Source: a methanotrophic endosymbiont of Bathymodiolus puteoserpentis (Logatchev) (GTDB lineage: Bacteria; Pseudomonadota; Gammaproteobacteria; Methylococcales; Methylomonadaceae). From it: a stretch of DNA of 57,538 nucleotides. The notes below the pieces were generated by a model. That model saw nothing but the letters and a program-made list of their open reading frames with translations. It was not told the DNA's origin and ran no database searches. Position 1 is the first letter of the stretch, and each line of letters begins with the position of its first letter. Below are positions 27,011 through 35,770 of this stretch, piece after piece. The stretch covers positions 1 to 57,538 of the forward strand of contig NZ_FQTQ01000083.1 in the NCBI RefSeq assembly GCF_900128525.1, read 5' to 3'. The position numbers and the translations under genes were made by a program.

Positions 27011-27499
27011 TTAGTTTTTACCGCAGCAACGCTTGAATTTCTTGCCACTACCACAGGTACATGGTGCATTAAGTCCCTGATTTACCGGGCCGCTACTCGA
27101 ACCGACAGATTTAACTTTGCCATCAAGATAAAACCAGTGCCCTTGTTTTTTTACAAAGCGGCTAATTTCATTCATCACTTTTGCTTCACCATCCTGAGTA
27201 AAATAGGCTTTAAACTCAACGATACCTTTATTATCTTTTTCGGTGCCTTTTTTGCTGGAAATAATATCCAGGCTTGTCCATTTTCCGGTTTCTTTAGAAA
27301 AATCAATTGCTTCAGGACGGCTAGCCGTATCCCATGTTTGTAATAAATAATTTCCATTACGCATTGCATAAGCAGTAAAACGTGAACGCATCAAGGTTTT
27401 AGCTGTTGTCGCGTAGCTCTTTCCAGAATGGAGTTGTCCACAACATTGATCATAAGTGAGGTCGGAGCCGCAAAGGCAGTGCTTGGCTTGTGTTGTCAT
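27011..27499 (-). CDS. ychJ: YchJ family protein with two SEC-C zinc motifs
   Basis: 162-residue cytoplasmic protein of the YchJ/UPF0225 family. An N-terminal CLCGSDLTYDQCCG and a C-terminal PCTCGSGKKFKRCCGKN are both SEC-C-type zinc-binding motifs. The middle is an NTF2-like domain (MRSRFTAYAMRNGNYLLQTW). SEC-C motifs in SecA bind SecB or ribosomes, but the role of YchJ is not established. It is convergent with the FAH-family gene. Confidence 0.93.
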   Translation of the reverse strand: MTTQAKHCLCGSDLTYDQCCGQLHSGKSYATTAKTLMRSRFTAYAMRNGNYLLQTWDTASRPEAIDFSKETGKWTSLDIISSKKGTEKDNKGIVEFKAYFTQDGEAKVMNEISRFVKKQGHWFYLDGKVKSVGSSSGPVNQGLNAPCTCGSGKKFKRCCGKN

Positions 27500-27543
27500 G
27501 TTTAGGTTTTCATTTGGCTGGGATGATAAGGGTATTTTGTTGC

Positions 27544-28470
27544 TTAACTATTTAAACATATTCCAACCATTGCTTTAATATTGTCTAGTTCATTTTGTAG
27601 TTTTGTCAGTGCATTGTCGCAATCGACTGGATTTATCTGTAACTCTTGAATGACTTGGTCTATATTGTTGGTTTCATGATTTTCACCGATATTAAGGCGT
27701 GTAAGTAAGCTGTCGCTGAGGTAGGTGAGCAAGTTGAGTTGATAATGAGAGCCCCGGTAATGTGGGTTATGGTGATGGTACACGACTTCTACCACTTCAG
27801 GCGGCATGTCCCACGATTTTAATAACCAGCTGCCTAGTTCGGTATGGTCTACACCTAAAGCAAACTTTTCTAATGAATATAAGTTGAGAGTAGGATTTGT
27901 GTCTGCTAGGTGAGAAAGTATTTTAAATTCTTTAGGGAATTGGTCGGCCAATAATGGTAAGCCAATGTTATGCATCAGGGCAACGAAAAAAACAGTTTGT
28001 GTGGCGAATCTATCTTCAACAGGCTGTTTTTTATTTAAATCACTCATTAAATGTGAGCTTGCTAGGGCGTGTGTCCAGAAGGCGCGTGTGCCAATAATAC
28101 CTTCAATCGGAGCTTTAAGGGGGGATAATGCTGATAAGCCTAAAACGAGATCAAAGACAAATTGATAGCCTAGTACACGACTGATAGCATCATGTACGCT
28201 GGTTATTTTACCTTTATAACCATATAGCGGGGAGCTAGCCCAACGGATGACTTGTGTGGTGAGTAAGGGGTCTAGTTCGACAATAGCGGCTAATTTATTT
28301 GCGTCTGCTAATGGGTCAGCAGCTAACTTCATAATGCGTGTTGCAATGCCTGGCAGTGGTGGCAGTTGTTTGATTTGACTCACTGCCGTTCTTAAATCGG
28401 CCGGTGGGTTTATTGGCGCGTTTTTGCTATCAATGCATTGAAATGTCCAATCAATTAACGATGGTTCCAT
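27544..28470 (-). CDS. HDOD domain signalling protein
   Basis: 308-residue protein dominated by an HDOD domain (residues about 30-240): LPPLPGIATRIMKLAADP, then ELDPLLTTQVIRWASSPLYG, then ISRVLGY. The catalytic HD pair is missing (MHNIGLP in its place), as is normal for HDOD, so it acts by protein contacts rather than hydrolysis. The gene starts 13 bases after the sigma54 activator ends on the same strand, so both are probably one transcript and one regulatory module. Confidence 0.9.
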   Translation of the reverse strand: MEPSLIDWTFQCIDSKNAPINPPADLRTAVSQIKQLPPLPGIATRIMKLAADPLADANKLAAIVELDPLLTTQVIRWASSPLYGYKGKITSVHDAISRVLGYQFVFDLVLGLSALSPLKAPIEGIIGTRAFWTHALASSHLMSDLNKKQPVEDRFATQTVFFVALMHNIGLPLLADQFPKEFKILSHLADTNPTLNLYSLEKFALGVDHTELGSWLLKSWDMPPEVVEVVYHHHNPHYRGSHYQLNLLTYLSDSLLTRLNIGENHETNNIDQVIQELQINPVDCDNALTKLQNELDNIKAMVGICLNS

Positions 28471-28483
28471 ATCGATATCCTAA

Positions 28484-29764
28484 TTAGTTAAGTTCGAGAC
28501 GTTTTAGTTTGCGATATAGAGTGCGTTCACTAATATCCATTTCTGCAGCCATCAGTTTACGGTTGCCTTGATATTTTGTTGATAGCGTATTAATGACCTC
28601 ATATTCCATTTGTATTAGCGGGTTTTTGTTGTTGTGTGAATGTGATTTGAGGGGCTGGGTATACTCAATTTCTTGGCTTTTCTGTGTAATATAAGTAATA
28701 TCGGTTTCTGTAATATGCTGATCAGTACAAAGGCTACAGGCAAGTTGTAAACAGTTTTTTAGTTCTCTGATATTACCTGGCCAAGTATGTTTTAACAGCT
28801 TAATGAGCGCTGGTTTAGTAATACTATATTGCTGTTCATCGCGTTGACTTAATTGGGCCAATAAATATTGACTTATTTCTGGAATATCATGTACTCGTTC
28901 GCGTAATGGCGGTACTTGTATAGGAAATACAGATAAGCGGTAATATAGGTCTTCACGAAATTGTCCTGCCTTTATCATGCTCGGTAAATTTCTGTGTGTT
29001 GCACAGATAATACGCACATTTGATTTTAAAGCGGTTGTGCTGCCAACTCTTCTAAACTGGCCAGACTCCAGAGCACGTAATAGTTTGGGTTGCTGAGCTA
29101 AGGGTAGGTCACCGATTTCATCAAGAAATAAAGTGCCTTTATCGGCTAATTCAAATAGTCCTTTTTTGGTGCTAGTTGCGCCAGTAAAAGCGCCTTTTTC
29201 ATGGCCAAAAACTTCGCTTTCAAATAAATCATCACTGAGTACGGTGCAGTCTACTACGACTAGCTCATGTTCTTTACAGGCGGAATGCTGGTGAATAAAT
29301 TCAGCGGCAAGTTCTTTTCCTGTGCCTGTTTCCCCCATTAAAAAAACGGGTGCGCGAGTGTGGGCTGCTTGACTGAGCTTTTGTTGGTAGGCGGTAAACG
29401 CTGCACAACTCCCAGCCATATTTTGTCTGTCGCTGGTTGTTAGTGTGTGCGTGACTTGCGTAATGGACTCTCCTAAATAGATTTTGCCATCGTTATCCAA
29501 GAGAGGGTAGCCGCGTATTGTGAGTTGTTGTTCTGCTTGTGTCTCAGTCGCGTCATAAGTTTCTAACGTTTGAAATAATTTTTGATGTCGACAATGTGGT
29601 GTTGTATTACAGCATGGCTTGCCAATAACGTCAGCTCTGGAAACAGAAAATTGTTGTTCCCAGGCTTTATTTAGCCCTACGATCGTGAGTGTATTATCAA
29701 TAATGATAAAGGGACGTTCGTGCGATTCTAGTAGAGACTCAAGTGAAATTGAATTTTCAAGCAT
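28484..29764 (-). CDS. PAS-containing sigma54-dependent activator
   Basis: 426-residue bacterial enhancer-binding protein. Residues 10-110 are a PAS domain whose loop holds C51, C52, H57, C58 and H60, a possible metal or redox site. Residues 120-345 are the AAA+ domain with Walker A GETGTGKE, the sigma54-contact loop GAFTGA, Walker B GTLFLDEIGDL and the arginine-finger region ending NIRELKNCL. The C-terminus is a Fis-type helix-turn-helix (LMAAEMDISERTLYRKLKRL). No response-regulator receiver domain is present, so PAS is the likely sensor. Its start faces an array of TGTCA sites and a sigma54 promoter that drives the divergent PEP-CTERM gene. The HDOD gene follows it. Confidence 0.95.
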   Translation of the reverse strand: MLENSISLESLLESHERPFIIIDNTLTIVGLNKAWEQQFSVSRADVIGKPCCNTTPHCRHQKLFQTLETYDATETQAEQQLTIRGYPLLDNDGKIYLGESITQVTHTLTTSDRQNMAGSCAAFTAYQQKLSQAAHTRAPVFLMGETGTGKELAAEFIHQHSACKEHELVVVDCTVLSDDLFESEVFGHEKGAFTGATSTKKGLFELADKGTLFLDEIGDLPLAQQPKLLRALESGQFRRVGSTTALKSNVRIICATHRNLPSMIKAGQFREDLYYRLSVFPIQVPPLRERVHDIPEISQYLLAQLSQRDEQQYSITKPALIKLLKHTWPGNIRELKNCLQLACSLCTDQHITETDITYITQKSQEIEYTQPLKSHSHNNKNPLIQMEYEVINTLSTKYQGNRKLMAAEMDISERTLYRKLKRLELN

Positions 29765-29786
29765 AGTATCTTTAAGTTAAGGTGCT

Positions 29787-29842
29787 TGTCATGATTGTCA
29801 TTTTGACATGTCAGCATTGTCAGGTGGGCTGACAAAGTGTCA
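29787..29842. promoter_or_regulatory. array of TGTCA/TGACA half-sites (predicted enhancer)
   Basis: Seven TGTCA or TGACA pentamers within 56 bases, starting at 29787, 29796, 29804, 29809, 29818, 29830 and 29838. They form overlapping palindromes: TGACATGTCA (29804-29813, perfect), TGTCAG-N5-CTGACA (29818-29834) and TGACA-N3-TGTCA (29830-29842). The array sits 23 bases upstream of the activator start and 56-111 bases upstream of the sigma54 promoter, the usual position for enhancer sites. Binding by the adjacent activator is inferred. Confidence 0.75.
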
Positions 29843-29897
29843 GTCTAATAGACTTTATTCTAGTTCAATGTCGCTACATTTCAAGGCTTTTAACAAT

Positions 29898-29913
29898 TGG
29901 CATCAGGATTGCA
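29898..29913 (+). promoter_or_regulatory. sigma54 (-24/-12) promoter of the PEP-CTERM gene
   Basis: TGGCATCAGGATTGCA matches the sigma54 consensus TGGCAYRNNNNTTGCW at every fixed position except one (C for R), with exact spacing. It points toward the gene starting at 30032, leaving a leader of roughly 105 bases. Confidence 0.8.
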
Positions 29914-30031
29914 GTATTAGGATTTGTAATTTGAATTTTTACTGCCACACCTGCTGTGAAGTAGGCTCGGAAAGCTTCAGGTCTTTTGTTGTAAAAGATA
30001 GCTGAGTTATGTGATCTATAAGGATAATCGA

Positions 30032-30736
30032 ATGAAAATCTATAAATTAATATTTGTTATTTTAATAAGTGTATTTATATAGTGTTGTATTTTCTGCAAG
30101 CGTACCATTTGATGCTACGGGTATTTTAAAAACAGGGAGTACTTATGCAGGGGTATTAACGTAGAGTTAGACGGCACTGCCCGGAATAATTTAGGCGGTG
30201 GTAATATACTTAACAGTGTACTTGATGGGAAAGGTTTAATTTATGCTTATTGTATTGATATATATCACTCTATAGGTCTGAATCAAGTGTATAACGCTAA
30301 TTACAATAATAAAGCCTTTTTTGCTGACAGACCTGAACTGACGGAAGAAAATGGCGCTAAGATCGCGTGGTTAATTTTGAATATAGCTGAGACGGCAGTT
30401 GAAAAATATCAGCAGGCAGGGTTGCAAGCTTTAATTTGGGAGCAAGTCTATGGGGCTACAAGATTTACTCTGAATACCTCTACAGATGATCGTATAGAAA
30501 CTGCTTATAATGAGTATTCAGTAGCATTAGGCGCTAACATGGCATCTGTTAATAATGTTCTGTGGATTAGTCCTTACCGAAATGCTACTTCGCATCAAGA
30601 TTTAGTGGCTTGGGGGGAGGGGTTTAACTTACGTCAGTCAGCAAGTGTACCAGCTCCAACACCTGTATTATTACTTATGCTTGGGTTGTTGGGGTCAGCT
30701 ATAGTTTCACGCAAAAGGTTGGGGGTTAATGAGTAA
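30032..30736 (+). pseudogene. PEP-CTERM protein with thioester-like domain, frameshifted
   Basis: Secreted protein gene interrupted by two opposite single-base shifts. ATG 30032 opens a signal peptide (MKIYKLIFVILISVF) that meets a stop at 30080. The sequence continues in another frame (VVFSASVPFDATGILKTGS, 30084 to about 30150), then returns to the first frame (VELDGTARNNLGGG onward) to 30736. The mature part has YCID (Cys codon at 30251) and LQALIW (Gln codon at 30424), the Cys-Gln pairing of thioester domains that bond covalently to targets. The C-terminus is a PEP-CTERM-type sorting tail, VPAPTPVLLLMLGLLGSA then RKR, which directs exosortase processing. Without correction only the part from GTG 30287 is readable. 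Recent inactivation or sequencing errors are both possible. It lies downstream of the sigma54 promoter. Confidence 0.7.
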
Positions 30737-30942
30737 TTTTTAATAAGCGTTATCACTATCACTTTCAGTTGATTTAGGCCTATTTAGAGTAGGTCGGCGG
30801 GTCTTGAAAAGGATTTGTCGGCCTATTTTTTTGGATTATTAGCAGCCTACTATGCTGAAGTACCTATTTTGTTGTATATTGGTTATGACTTTAATGGTCA
30901 TAATGTATTGTGATTTACTTTAAAACTTTAGTGAGCAAAATA

Positions 30943-32388
30943 ATGAAAGCGGATATTGGATTAATTGGCCTTGCGGTCATGGGGCAGAACTTAGTCTTAA
31001 ACATGAATGACCATGGTTTTAAAGTCGCGGCGCATAATCGTTCGGCAAATAAAATTGATGATTTTCTGGCAGGGCCAGCAGCAGGCACTCAGGTTACTGG
31101 AGCGTATTCATTAGTTGAACTGGTGGATAGCTTAAAAAGCCCGCGTATTGTTATGCTAATGGTAAAAGCGGGTGAGGTGGTTGATAGTTATATAGAGCAA
31201 TTAACGCCTTTATTAGCGCCAGGAGATATCATTATTGATGGTGGTAACTCTTTATATACAGATACTAATCGCCGTTCTATTGCATTAGCAGAAAAAGGCA
31301 TTGAATTTGTGGGCGCAGGTGTGTCTGGTGGTGAAGAGGGTGCGCGTCATGGCCCTTCTATTATGCCTGGATGTAGCAAAGACGCTTGGCAAATAGTACA
31401 GCCTATTTTACAGAGTATTGCCGCTAAAGTAGATGGCGAGCCATGCTGTCAATGGGTGGGTGAGCAGGGTTCTGGGCATTATGTGAAAATGGTACATAAT
31501 GGTATCGAATATGGCGATATGCAAATTATTTGTGAAGCTTACCAATTATTATCGGAAGGTCTAGGTTTGAGCGCGGACGAGATTCAAAATATATTCGCGC
31601 AATGGAATAAAGGGGTACTTAATTCTTATTTAATTGAAATCACTACTAATATCTTGGGCTATAAAGATGAAGATGGTGAGCCTTTAGTGAATAAAATTTT
31701 AGATACAGCGGGACAAAAGGGGACTGGTAAATGGACTGGTATTAATGCCTTAGATTTAGGGGCGCCATTAACCTTGATTGCTGAAGCGGTGTTTGCTCGT
31801 TGCTTATCAGCACAAAAAGAAGAGCGTGTTCGCGCTGCAAACATTTTGCCACAAGCAAATGTGAAGTTTTCTGGTGATAAAGAGACAGCGATTAAAGCAA
31901 TTGGCGATGCGGTTTATGCAGCAAAGATCATTTCTTATGCGCAAGGCTTTGGTTTAATGCGTGCGGCTGAAAAAGAATATGGCTGGCAATTAAACTACGG
32001 CGGTATTGCGCTTATGTGGCGTGGTGGTTGTATTATTCGTAGTCAGTTCTTAAATGACATTAAAGAAGCCTATGATAATAATCCAGAATTAGAAAATTTA
32101 TTATTAGCTGATTTCTTTAATAATGCGATTAAAGAGTCTGATGCAGGTTGGCGTGAAACCGTCGTTCTTGGTGTGCAATTAGCTGTGCCTACACCATCAT
32201 TTTCATCGGCATTGGCTTATTATGATGGGTATCGCAGTGCGCGATTACCCGCTAATTTATTACAAGCACAACGTGATTATTTTGGTGCACATACTTATGA
32301 ACGTATAGATAAACCTCGTGGTGAATTCTTTCATACTGACTGGACTGGAACAGGCGGAAAAATGGCTTCGACGACTTATACAGCATAA
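30943..32388 (+). CDS. gnd: 6-phosphogluconate dehydrogenase, decarboxylating
   Basis: Converts 6-phosphogluconate to ribulose 5-phosphate, CO2 and NADPH. From ATG 30943 it has 481 residues, the usual long-form length; the frame is open to a GTG at 30910, but family members start near M-x-DIGLIGLAVMGQNL. Visible: the Rossmann motif GLAVMGQNL, MLMVKAG, the active-site region GAGVSGGEEGARHGPSIMPG, KMVHNGIEYGDMQ with catalytic Lys, and the C-terminal end. It is separated from the zwf-pgl pair by a hairpin and the Uma2 gene, on the same strand, forming the oxidative pentose phosphate cluster. Confidence 0.97.
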   Translation: MKADIGLIGLAVMGQNLVLNMNDHGFKVAAHNRSANKIDDFLAGPAAGTQVTGAYSLVELVDSLKSPRIVMLMVKAGEVVDSYIEQLTPLLAPGDIIIDGGNSLYTDTNRRSIALAEKGIEFVGAGVSGGEEGARHGPSIMPGCSKDAWQIVQPILQSIAAKVDGEPCCQWVGEQGSGHYVKMVHNGIEYGDMQIICEAYQLLSEGLGLSADEIQNIFAQWNKGVLNSYLIEITTNILGYKDEDGEPLVNKILDTAGQKGTGKWTGINALDLGAPLTLIAEAVFARCLSAQKEERVRAANILPQANVKFSGDKETAIKAIGDAVYAAKIISYAQGFGLMRAAEKEYGWQLNYGGIALMWRGGCIIRSQFLNDIKEAYDNNPELENLLLADFFNNAIKESDAGWRETVVLGVQLAVPTPSFSSALAYYDGYRSARLPANLLQAQRDYFGAHTYERIDKPRGEFFHTDWTGTGGKMASTTYTA

Positions 32389-32394
32389 TATTAT

Positions 32395-32451
32395 AAGATA
32401 GCTTGACTATATCAGAGGGTTAGTGGTGATAGGTTAAGCTATCTATTTTTT
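32395..32451 (+). terminator. hairpin terminator after gnd
   Basis: AGATAGCTT (32396-32404) pairs perfectly with AAGCTATCT (32436-32444), followed by a T run, seven bases after the gnd stop. The loop is long (31 bases), so termination may be partial. The Uma2 gene starts 12 bases later. Confidence 0.65.
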
Positions 32452-32463
32452 AGGAGTTGAACT

Positions 32464-33021
32464 ATGCAAATGGTCAACGCTGATGTTTTTACAGCCGAAG
32501 ATTATCTTGCTTGGGAAGAGATGCAAGAAGAAAAGCATGAATATATGCATGCCGAGGTTTTTGCTATGGGTGGCGCACGGCGTGAACATGTTATTGTCAG
32601 CCTAAATATAGCGGCTACATTAAAACAACATTTACGCGGCACCCCCTGCCAAGTCTATATTTCTGACATGAAGCTTCGGGTTGAACAGGTTGATGCCTTT
32701 TTTTATCCAGATGTAATGGTTTCTTGTGATAAGCAAGACCAACACGCGGAGCAATTTTTGACTGCGCCTAGCCTTGTTATTGAAGTGCTTTCTGATTCTA
32801 CCGAAGCTTATGATCGAGGCACTAAGTTTGCGGCTTATCGTCAGCTACCGAGTATTAAAGAATATGTATTGGTTGATATTAAGGCACGCAGGATAGAGTG
32901 TTTTCGGCGCGTGGCAGAAGGTGATTGGTTGTTGCATATTTGTGCAGCATCAGCCGTTTGCAACTTACCTAGCGTGGATGTTTCTATTACCTTGGCCGAT
33001 ATTTTTGAAGGTCTTGTCTAG
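32464..33021 (+). CDS. Uma2 family putative endonuclease (DUF820)
   Basis: 185-residue protein of the Uma2/DUF820 family, predicted PD-(D/E)xK nucleases common in cyanobacteria and some large-genome proteobacteria. Visible: FTAEDYLAWEEMQEEKHEY at the N-terminus, FYPDVMVSCD with the metal-binding Asp, SLVIEVLSDSTEAYDRGTK with Glu and Lys of the active-site pattern, and KEYVLVDI. TAGGAG precedes the ATG. The biological role is unknown for the family. Its place between gnd and zwf is probably an insertion into a metabolic cluster rather than a functional link. Confidence 0.88.
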   Translation: MQMVNADVFTAEDYLAWEEMQEEKHEYMHAEVFAMGGARREHVIVSLNIAATLKQHLRGTPCQVYISDMKLRVEQVDAFFYPDVMVSCDKQDQHAEQFLTAPSLVIEVLSDSTEAYDRGTKFAAYRQLPSIKEYVLVDIKARRIECFRRVAEGDWLLHICAASAVCNLPSVDVSITLADIFEGLV

Positions 33022-33080
33022 CGCTACAAATAAGCTGACTTTATCCCCTGAGTTTTTAAAAACTATAAAAGGAGTTCTGA

Positions 33081-34550
33081 GTGAAAACTGATCCCTGTAC
33101 TTATGTGATTTTTGGCGCAACAGGTAATTTGGCACGCATCAAATTAATCCCCGCCTTATATCATCTGGATATTGAAAACCGTTTACATGATGACACGAAA
33201 ATTATCGCTATAGGCCGTCGTCCTTGGGATAATGACAAGTGGGTGTCTGAAGTGCGTGCTATGCTAGAAGCTAAAGCGCGTGGCGGTATTGATGAGCAAG
33301 TATTTAAGCGTTTTATTGCTCGTCTGCATTATCATAAAGGTGATATGCAGCAAGCAGAATGCTATAGCAGTCTAGCGCAATTACTCACAGATTCTGTTAA
33401 GTTCCCGCAGAATATGGCTTTTTATCTAGCGATTAATCCATCCGATTTTAGCCATGTTATCGAGCAGCTTAGTAAGCCAAAGTTATTGGATGAAAGTCAG
33501 TTTTGGCGTCGCGTCATTATTGAAAAGCCATTTGGTACTGATTTAGAAAGTTCGCGTTCTTTACAAAATAAAATCAGTCAATATTTAAAAGAAGAGCAGA
33601 TTTACCGTATCGATCATTATTTGGGTAAGGGCATGGTGCAGAATGTTTTAGTCTTTCGTTTTGCTAATTCAATGCTAGAGCCTTTGTGGAACCGAAACTA
33701 TATTGATCATATTCAGATTACGCATTCGGAGCAATTAGGCATTGGTAGTCGAGGCCCCTATTATGATCATACAGGCGCAATGCGTGATATGTTACAAAGT
33801 CACTTGTTACAATTGCTAACCTTAGTGGCAATGGAGCCTCCTGTTTCGCTGGATGCTGAAGATTTACGTGATGAAAAAGTTAAAGTTTTAAAATCAATAC
33901 GCCCTATTCCTGAAGAGGCAGTGCATGCCCAAGCCTTTCGCGCACAATATGCGCCAGGTGAAATTGATGGTAAGCAAGTCAATGGGTATTTACAGGAAGA
34001 GGGTATTCCACAAAATAGTGTGACAGAAACTTATGCTGCGATGAAGCTCTATGTCGATAACTGGCGCTGGCGTGGTGTGCCTTTTTATATGCGTACAGGG
34101 AAACGAATGGAAAAAGCACAGTCAATGATTTCAATTTGTTTTAGGCATGCACCTTCACAGTTATTTGCTCATACGCAAGCCGAAAAAATTAAGCAAAATT
34201 GGTTATTGTTAGGTATACAGCCTGAAGAATGTATTCGCATGGAAATGACCGTTAAAGAGCCCGGGCTGGAAATGCGTACGCGAATTTCTAATCTTGATGC
34301 GAGTTTTCGTAATGAAGATGAGTTGGCTTCTGATGCTTATGAGGATTTATTGCTTGATGTAATTAAAGGCGATCGCTCTTTATTCTTAAGGTATGATGAA
34401 GTTGAGCATGCGTGGAAAATTGTGGATCCTATTATTAATAAGTGGGCCGTTAATCGTGATTATATCGAAACCTATCCAGCAGGCTCATGGGGGCCGAATG
34501 AGTGCCGTTTATTTGAAAAAGAAAGCCAGAGTTGGCGCAATACTTTATAG
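33081..34550 (+). CDS. zwf: glucose-6-phosphate 1-dehydrogenase
   Basis: Oxidises glucose 6-phosphate to 6-phosphogluconolactone, making NADPH. 489 residues, normal length. Coenzyme motif GATGNLARIKLIPALYHL at the N-terminus, IIEKPFGTD, and the substrate/catalytic motif RIDHYLGKGMVQNVL with the active-site His. The start codon is GTG 33081, with AAAAGGAG at good distance. pgl follows with 8 bases between them, so the two are co-translated from one mRNA. Confidence 0.97.
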   Translation: MKTDPCTYVIFGATGNLARIKLIPALYHLDIENRLHDDTKIIAIGRRPWDNDKWVSEVRAMLEAKARGGIDEQVFKRFIARLHYHKGDMQQAECYSSLAQLLTDSVKFPQNMAFYLAINPSDFSHVIEQLSKPKLLDESQFWRRVIIEKPFGTDLESSRSLQNKISQYLKEEQIYRIDHYLGKGMVQNVLVFRFANSMLEPLWNRNYIDHIQITHSEQLGIGSRGPYYDHTGAMRDMLQSHLLQLLTLVAMEPPVSLDAEDLRDEKVKVLKSIRPIPEEAVHAQAFRAQYAPGEIDGKQVNGYLQEEGIPQNSVTETYAAMKLYVDNWRWRGVPFYMRTGKRMEKAQSMISICFRHAPSQLFAHTQAEKIKQNWLLLGIQPEECIRMEMTVKEPGLEMRTRISNLDASFRNEDELASDAYEDLLLDVIKGDRSLFLRYDEVEHAWKIVDPIINKWAVNRDYIETYPAGSWGPNECRLFEKESQSWRNTL

Positions 34551-34558
34551 GAAGAAAA

Positions 34559-35224
34559 ATGACACAAGTAGTAAACTGGAAACCCTTTGATTCAATTGAG
34601 TTGCTTGCTGAAGCAGTTTGTCAGCGTATTTTAGCCGCAGCGGATAAGGCTATTGCGGATAAAGGGGTTTTTAAATTAGTTTTAGCTGGAGGGACAGCGC
34701 CAGTTAAAGCTTATCAGCTGTTGGCCACTAAACAAGCTGACTGGAGTAAATGGCATATTTATCATGGTGATGAACGCTGTTTGCCAGTAGATAATGCTGA
34801 GCGTAATAGTTTAGTTGCCGAGCAGAAATGGCTAAATTTGGTGGCCATTCCAAAAGCACAAATTTATAATATTCCTGCTGAGTTGGGCGCTGAAGTGGGC
34901 GCTGAGAAATATGCAAAGGTTGTGGCTGACGCTGGAACTTTTGATTTGGTTCTGTTAGGGATGGGGGAAGATGGACATACGGCCAGCTTATTTCCTGGAC
35001 ATGTGCATAATACTAATGAATTAACTCATGCAGTGCATAATTCGCCTAAGCCGCCCTCTGACCGAGTTTCATTGAGTGCTAAAGCATTAAGCAATACTAA
35101 AGAGCTGATTTTTGTTGTTTCAGGAGATAAAAAAGAGGCGCTTGCCGCATGGAAAAATCAAGAAGATCTTCCTGTTACACATATCTGTCCCGCTTGTGGC
35201 GTTGATGTATTATTGAGCGTGTAA
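34559..35224 (+). CDS. pgl: 6-phosphogluconolactonase (DevB type)
   Basis: 221-residue hydrolase opening 6-phosphoglucono-delta-lactone. ATG 34559 is chosen because AGGAAG lies right before it, overlapping the zwf stop; the frame is open upstream to 34532. Motifs: LVLAGGTAPVKAYQLL, WHIYHGDERCLP, LVLLGMGEDGHTASLFPG with the catalytic His, and RVSLSAKALSNTKELIFVVSG. It completes the oxidative pentose phosphate branch with zwf and gnd. Confidence 0.96.
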   Translation: MTQVVNWKPFDSIELLAEAVCQRILAAADKAIADKGVFKLVLAGGTAPVKAYQLLATKQADWSKWHIYHGDERCLPVDNAERNSLVAEQKWLNLVAIPKAQIYNIPAELGAEVGAEKYAKVVADAGTFDLVLLGMGEDGHTASLFPGHVHNTNELTHAVHNSPKPPSDRVSLSAKALSNTKELIFVVSGDKKEALAAWKNQEDLPVTHICPACGVDVLLSV

Positions 35225-35325
35225 ATATTCAGCTTTGGTATTTGTCAGTCGTATTAAACTTAGAGAGTAGCGCATGGTAATTTCTGCTTTCTGAGTAGTT
35301 TTTTAAGCAGTGAAGGGGGAGGGGT

Positions 35326-35730
35326 ATGAAAGATATTAAAAGCCTCGCACGTAAAAGTTTACGCTATAAACGTAAGGATATTAGCGTTTATATTGGTCAG
35401 GGAAGAAGACCATTCAAGTATGTTGAATTATTAAATATAAGTCAAAATGGCATGTTAATTAGAGGTCAGATAAACTTGAATTTGAACAATTGCATTATGT
35501 CGAAAATTAGTTTTGATAAACAGCATGTGTTTGAGCAAAAAAGTACAGTGGTAAGTAAAATAAAAATAAAGTCAGCGGCACTACAACCGCTTAAGAAAGC
35601 TTGGTTTTTCTTTGAACGAGATAATTCAATATATGATTATGGGCTTGCTTTTGAAGGTGACTTATCTGCTGTTCAGACTTTTTTATTGCGGTCTAATATA
35701 GAAAGGAGACTGGAGCATCATGGACGCTAA
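35326..35730 (+). CDS. PilZ-like domain protein
   Basis: 134-residue soluble protein that looks like a PilZ c-di-GMP receptor: RKSLR near the start fits the RxxxR motif and NISQNGM fits (D/N)xSxxG about 30 residues later, within a beta-rich domain ending YDYGLAFEG. The ATG follows a very strong purine stretch (GAAGGGGGAGGGG). If the motif reading is right, it could respond to c-di-GMP produced by proteins such as the Amt-GGDEF-EAL fusion elsewhere in the window. The match is by eye and moderate. Confidence 0.6.
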   Translation: MKDIKSLARKSLRYKRKDISVYIGQGRRPFKYVELLNISQNGMLIRGQINLNLNNCIMSKISFDKQHVFEQKSTVVSKIKIKSAALQPLKKAWFFFERDNSIYDYGLAFEGDLSAVQTFLLRSNIERRLEHHGR

Positions 35731-35770
35731 TATATTATAGTCCTGAATTTTTTTAAGAAGAGGGTGAGTT

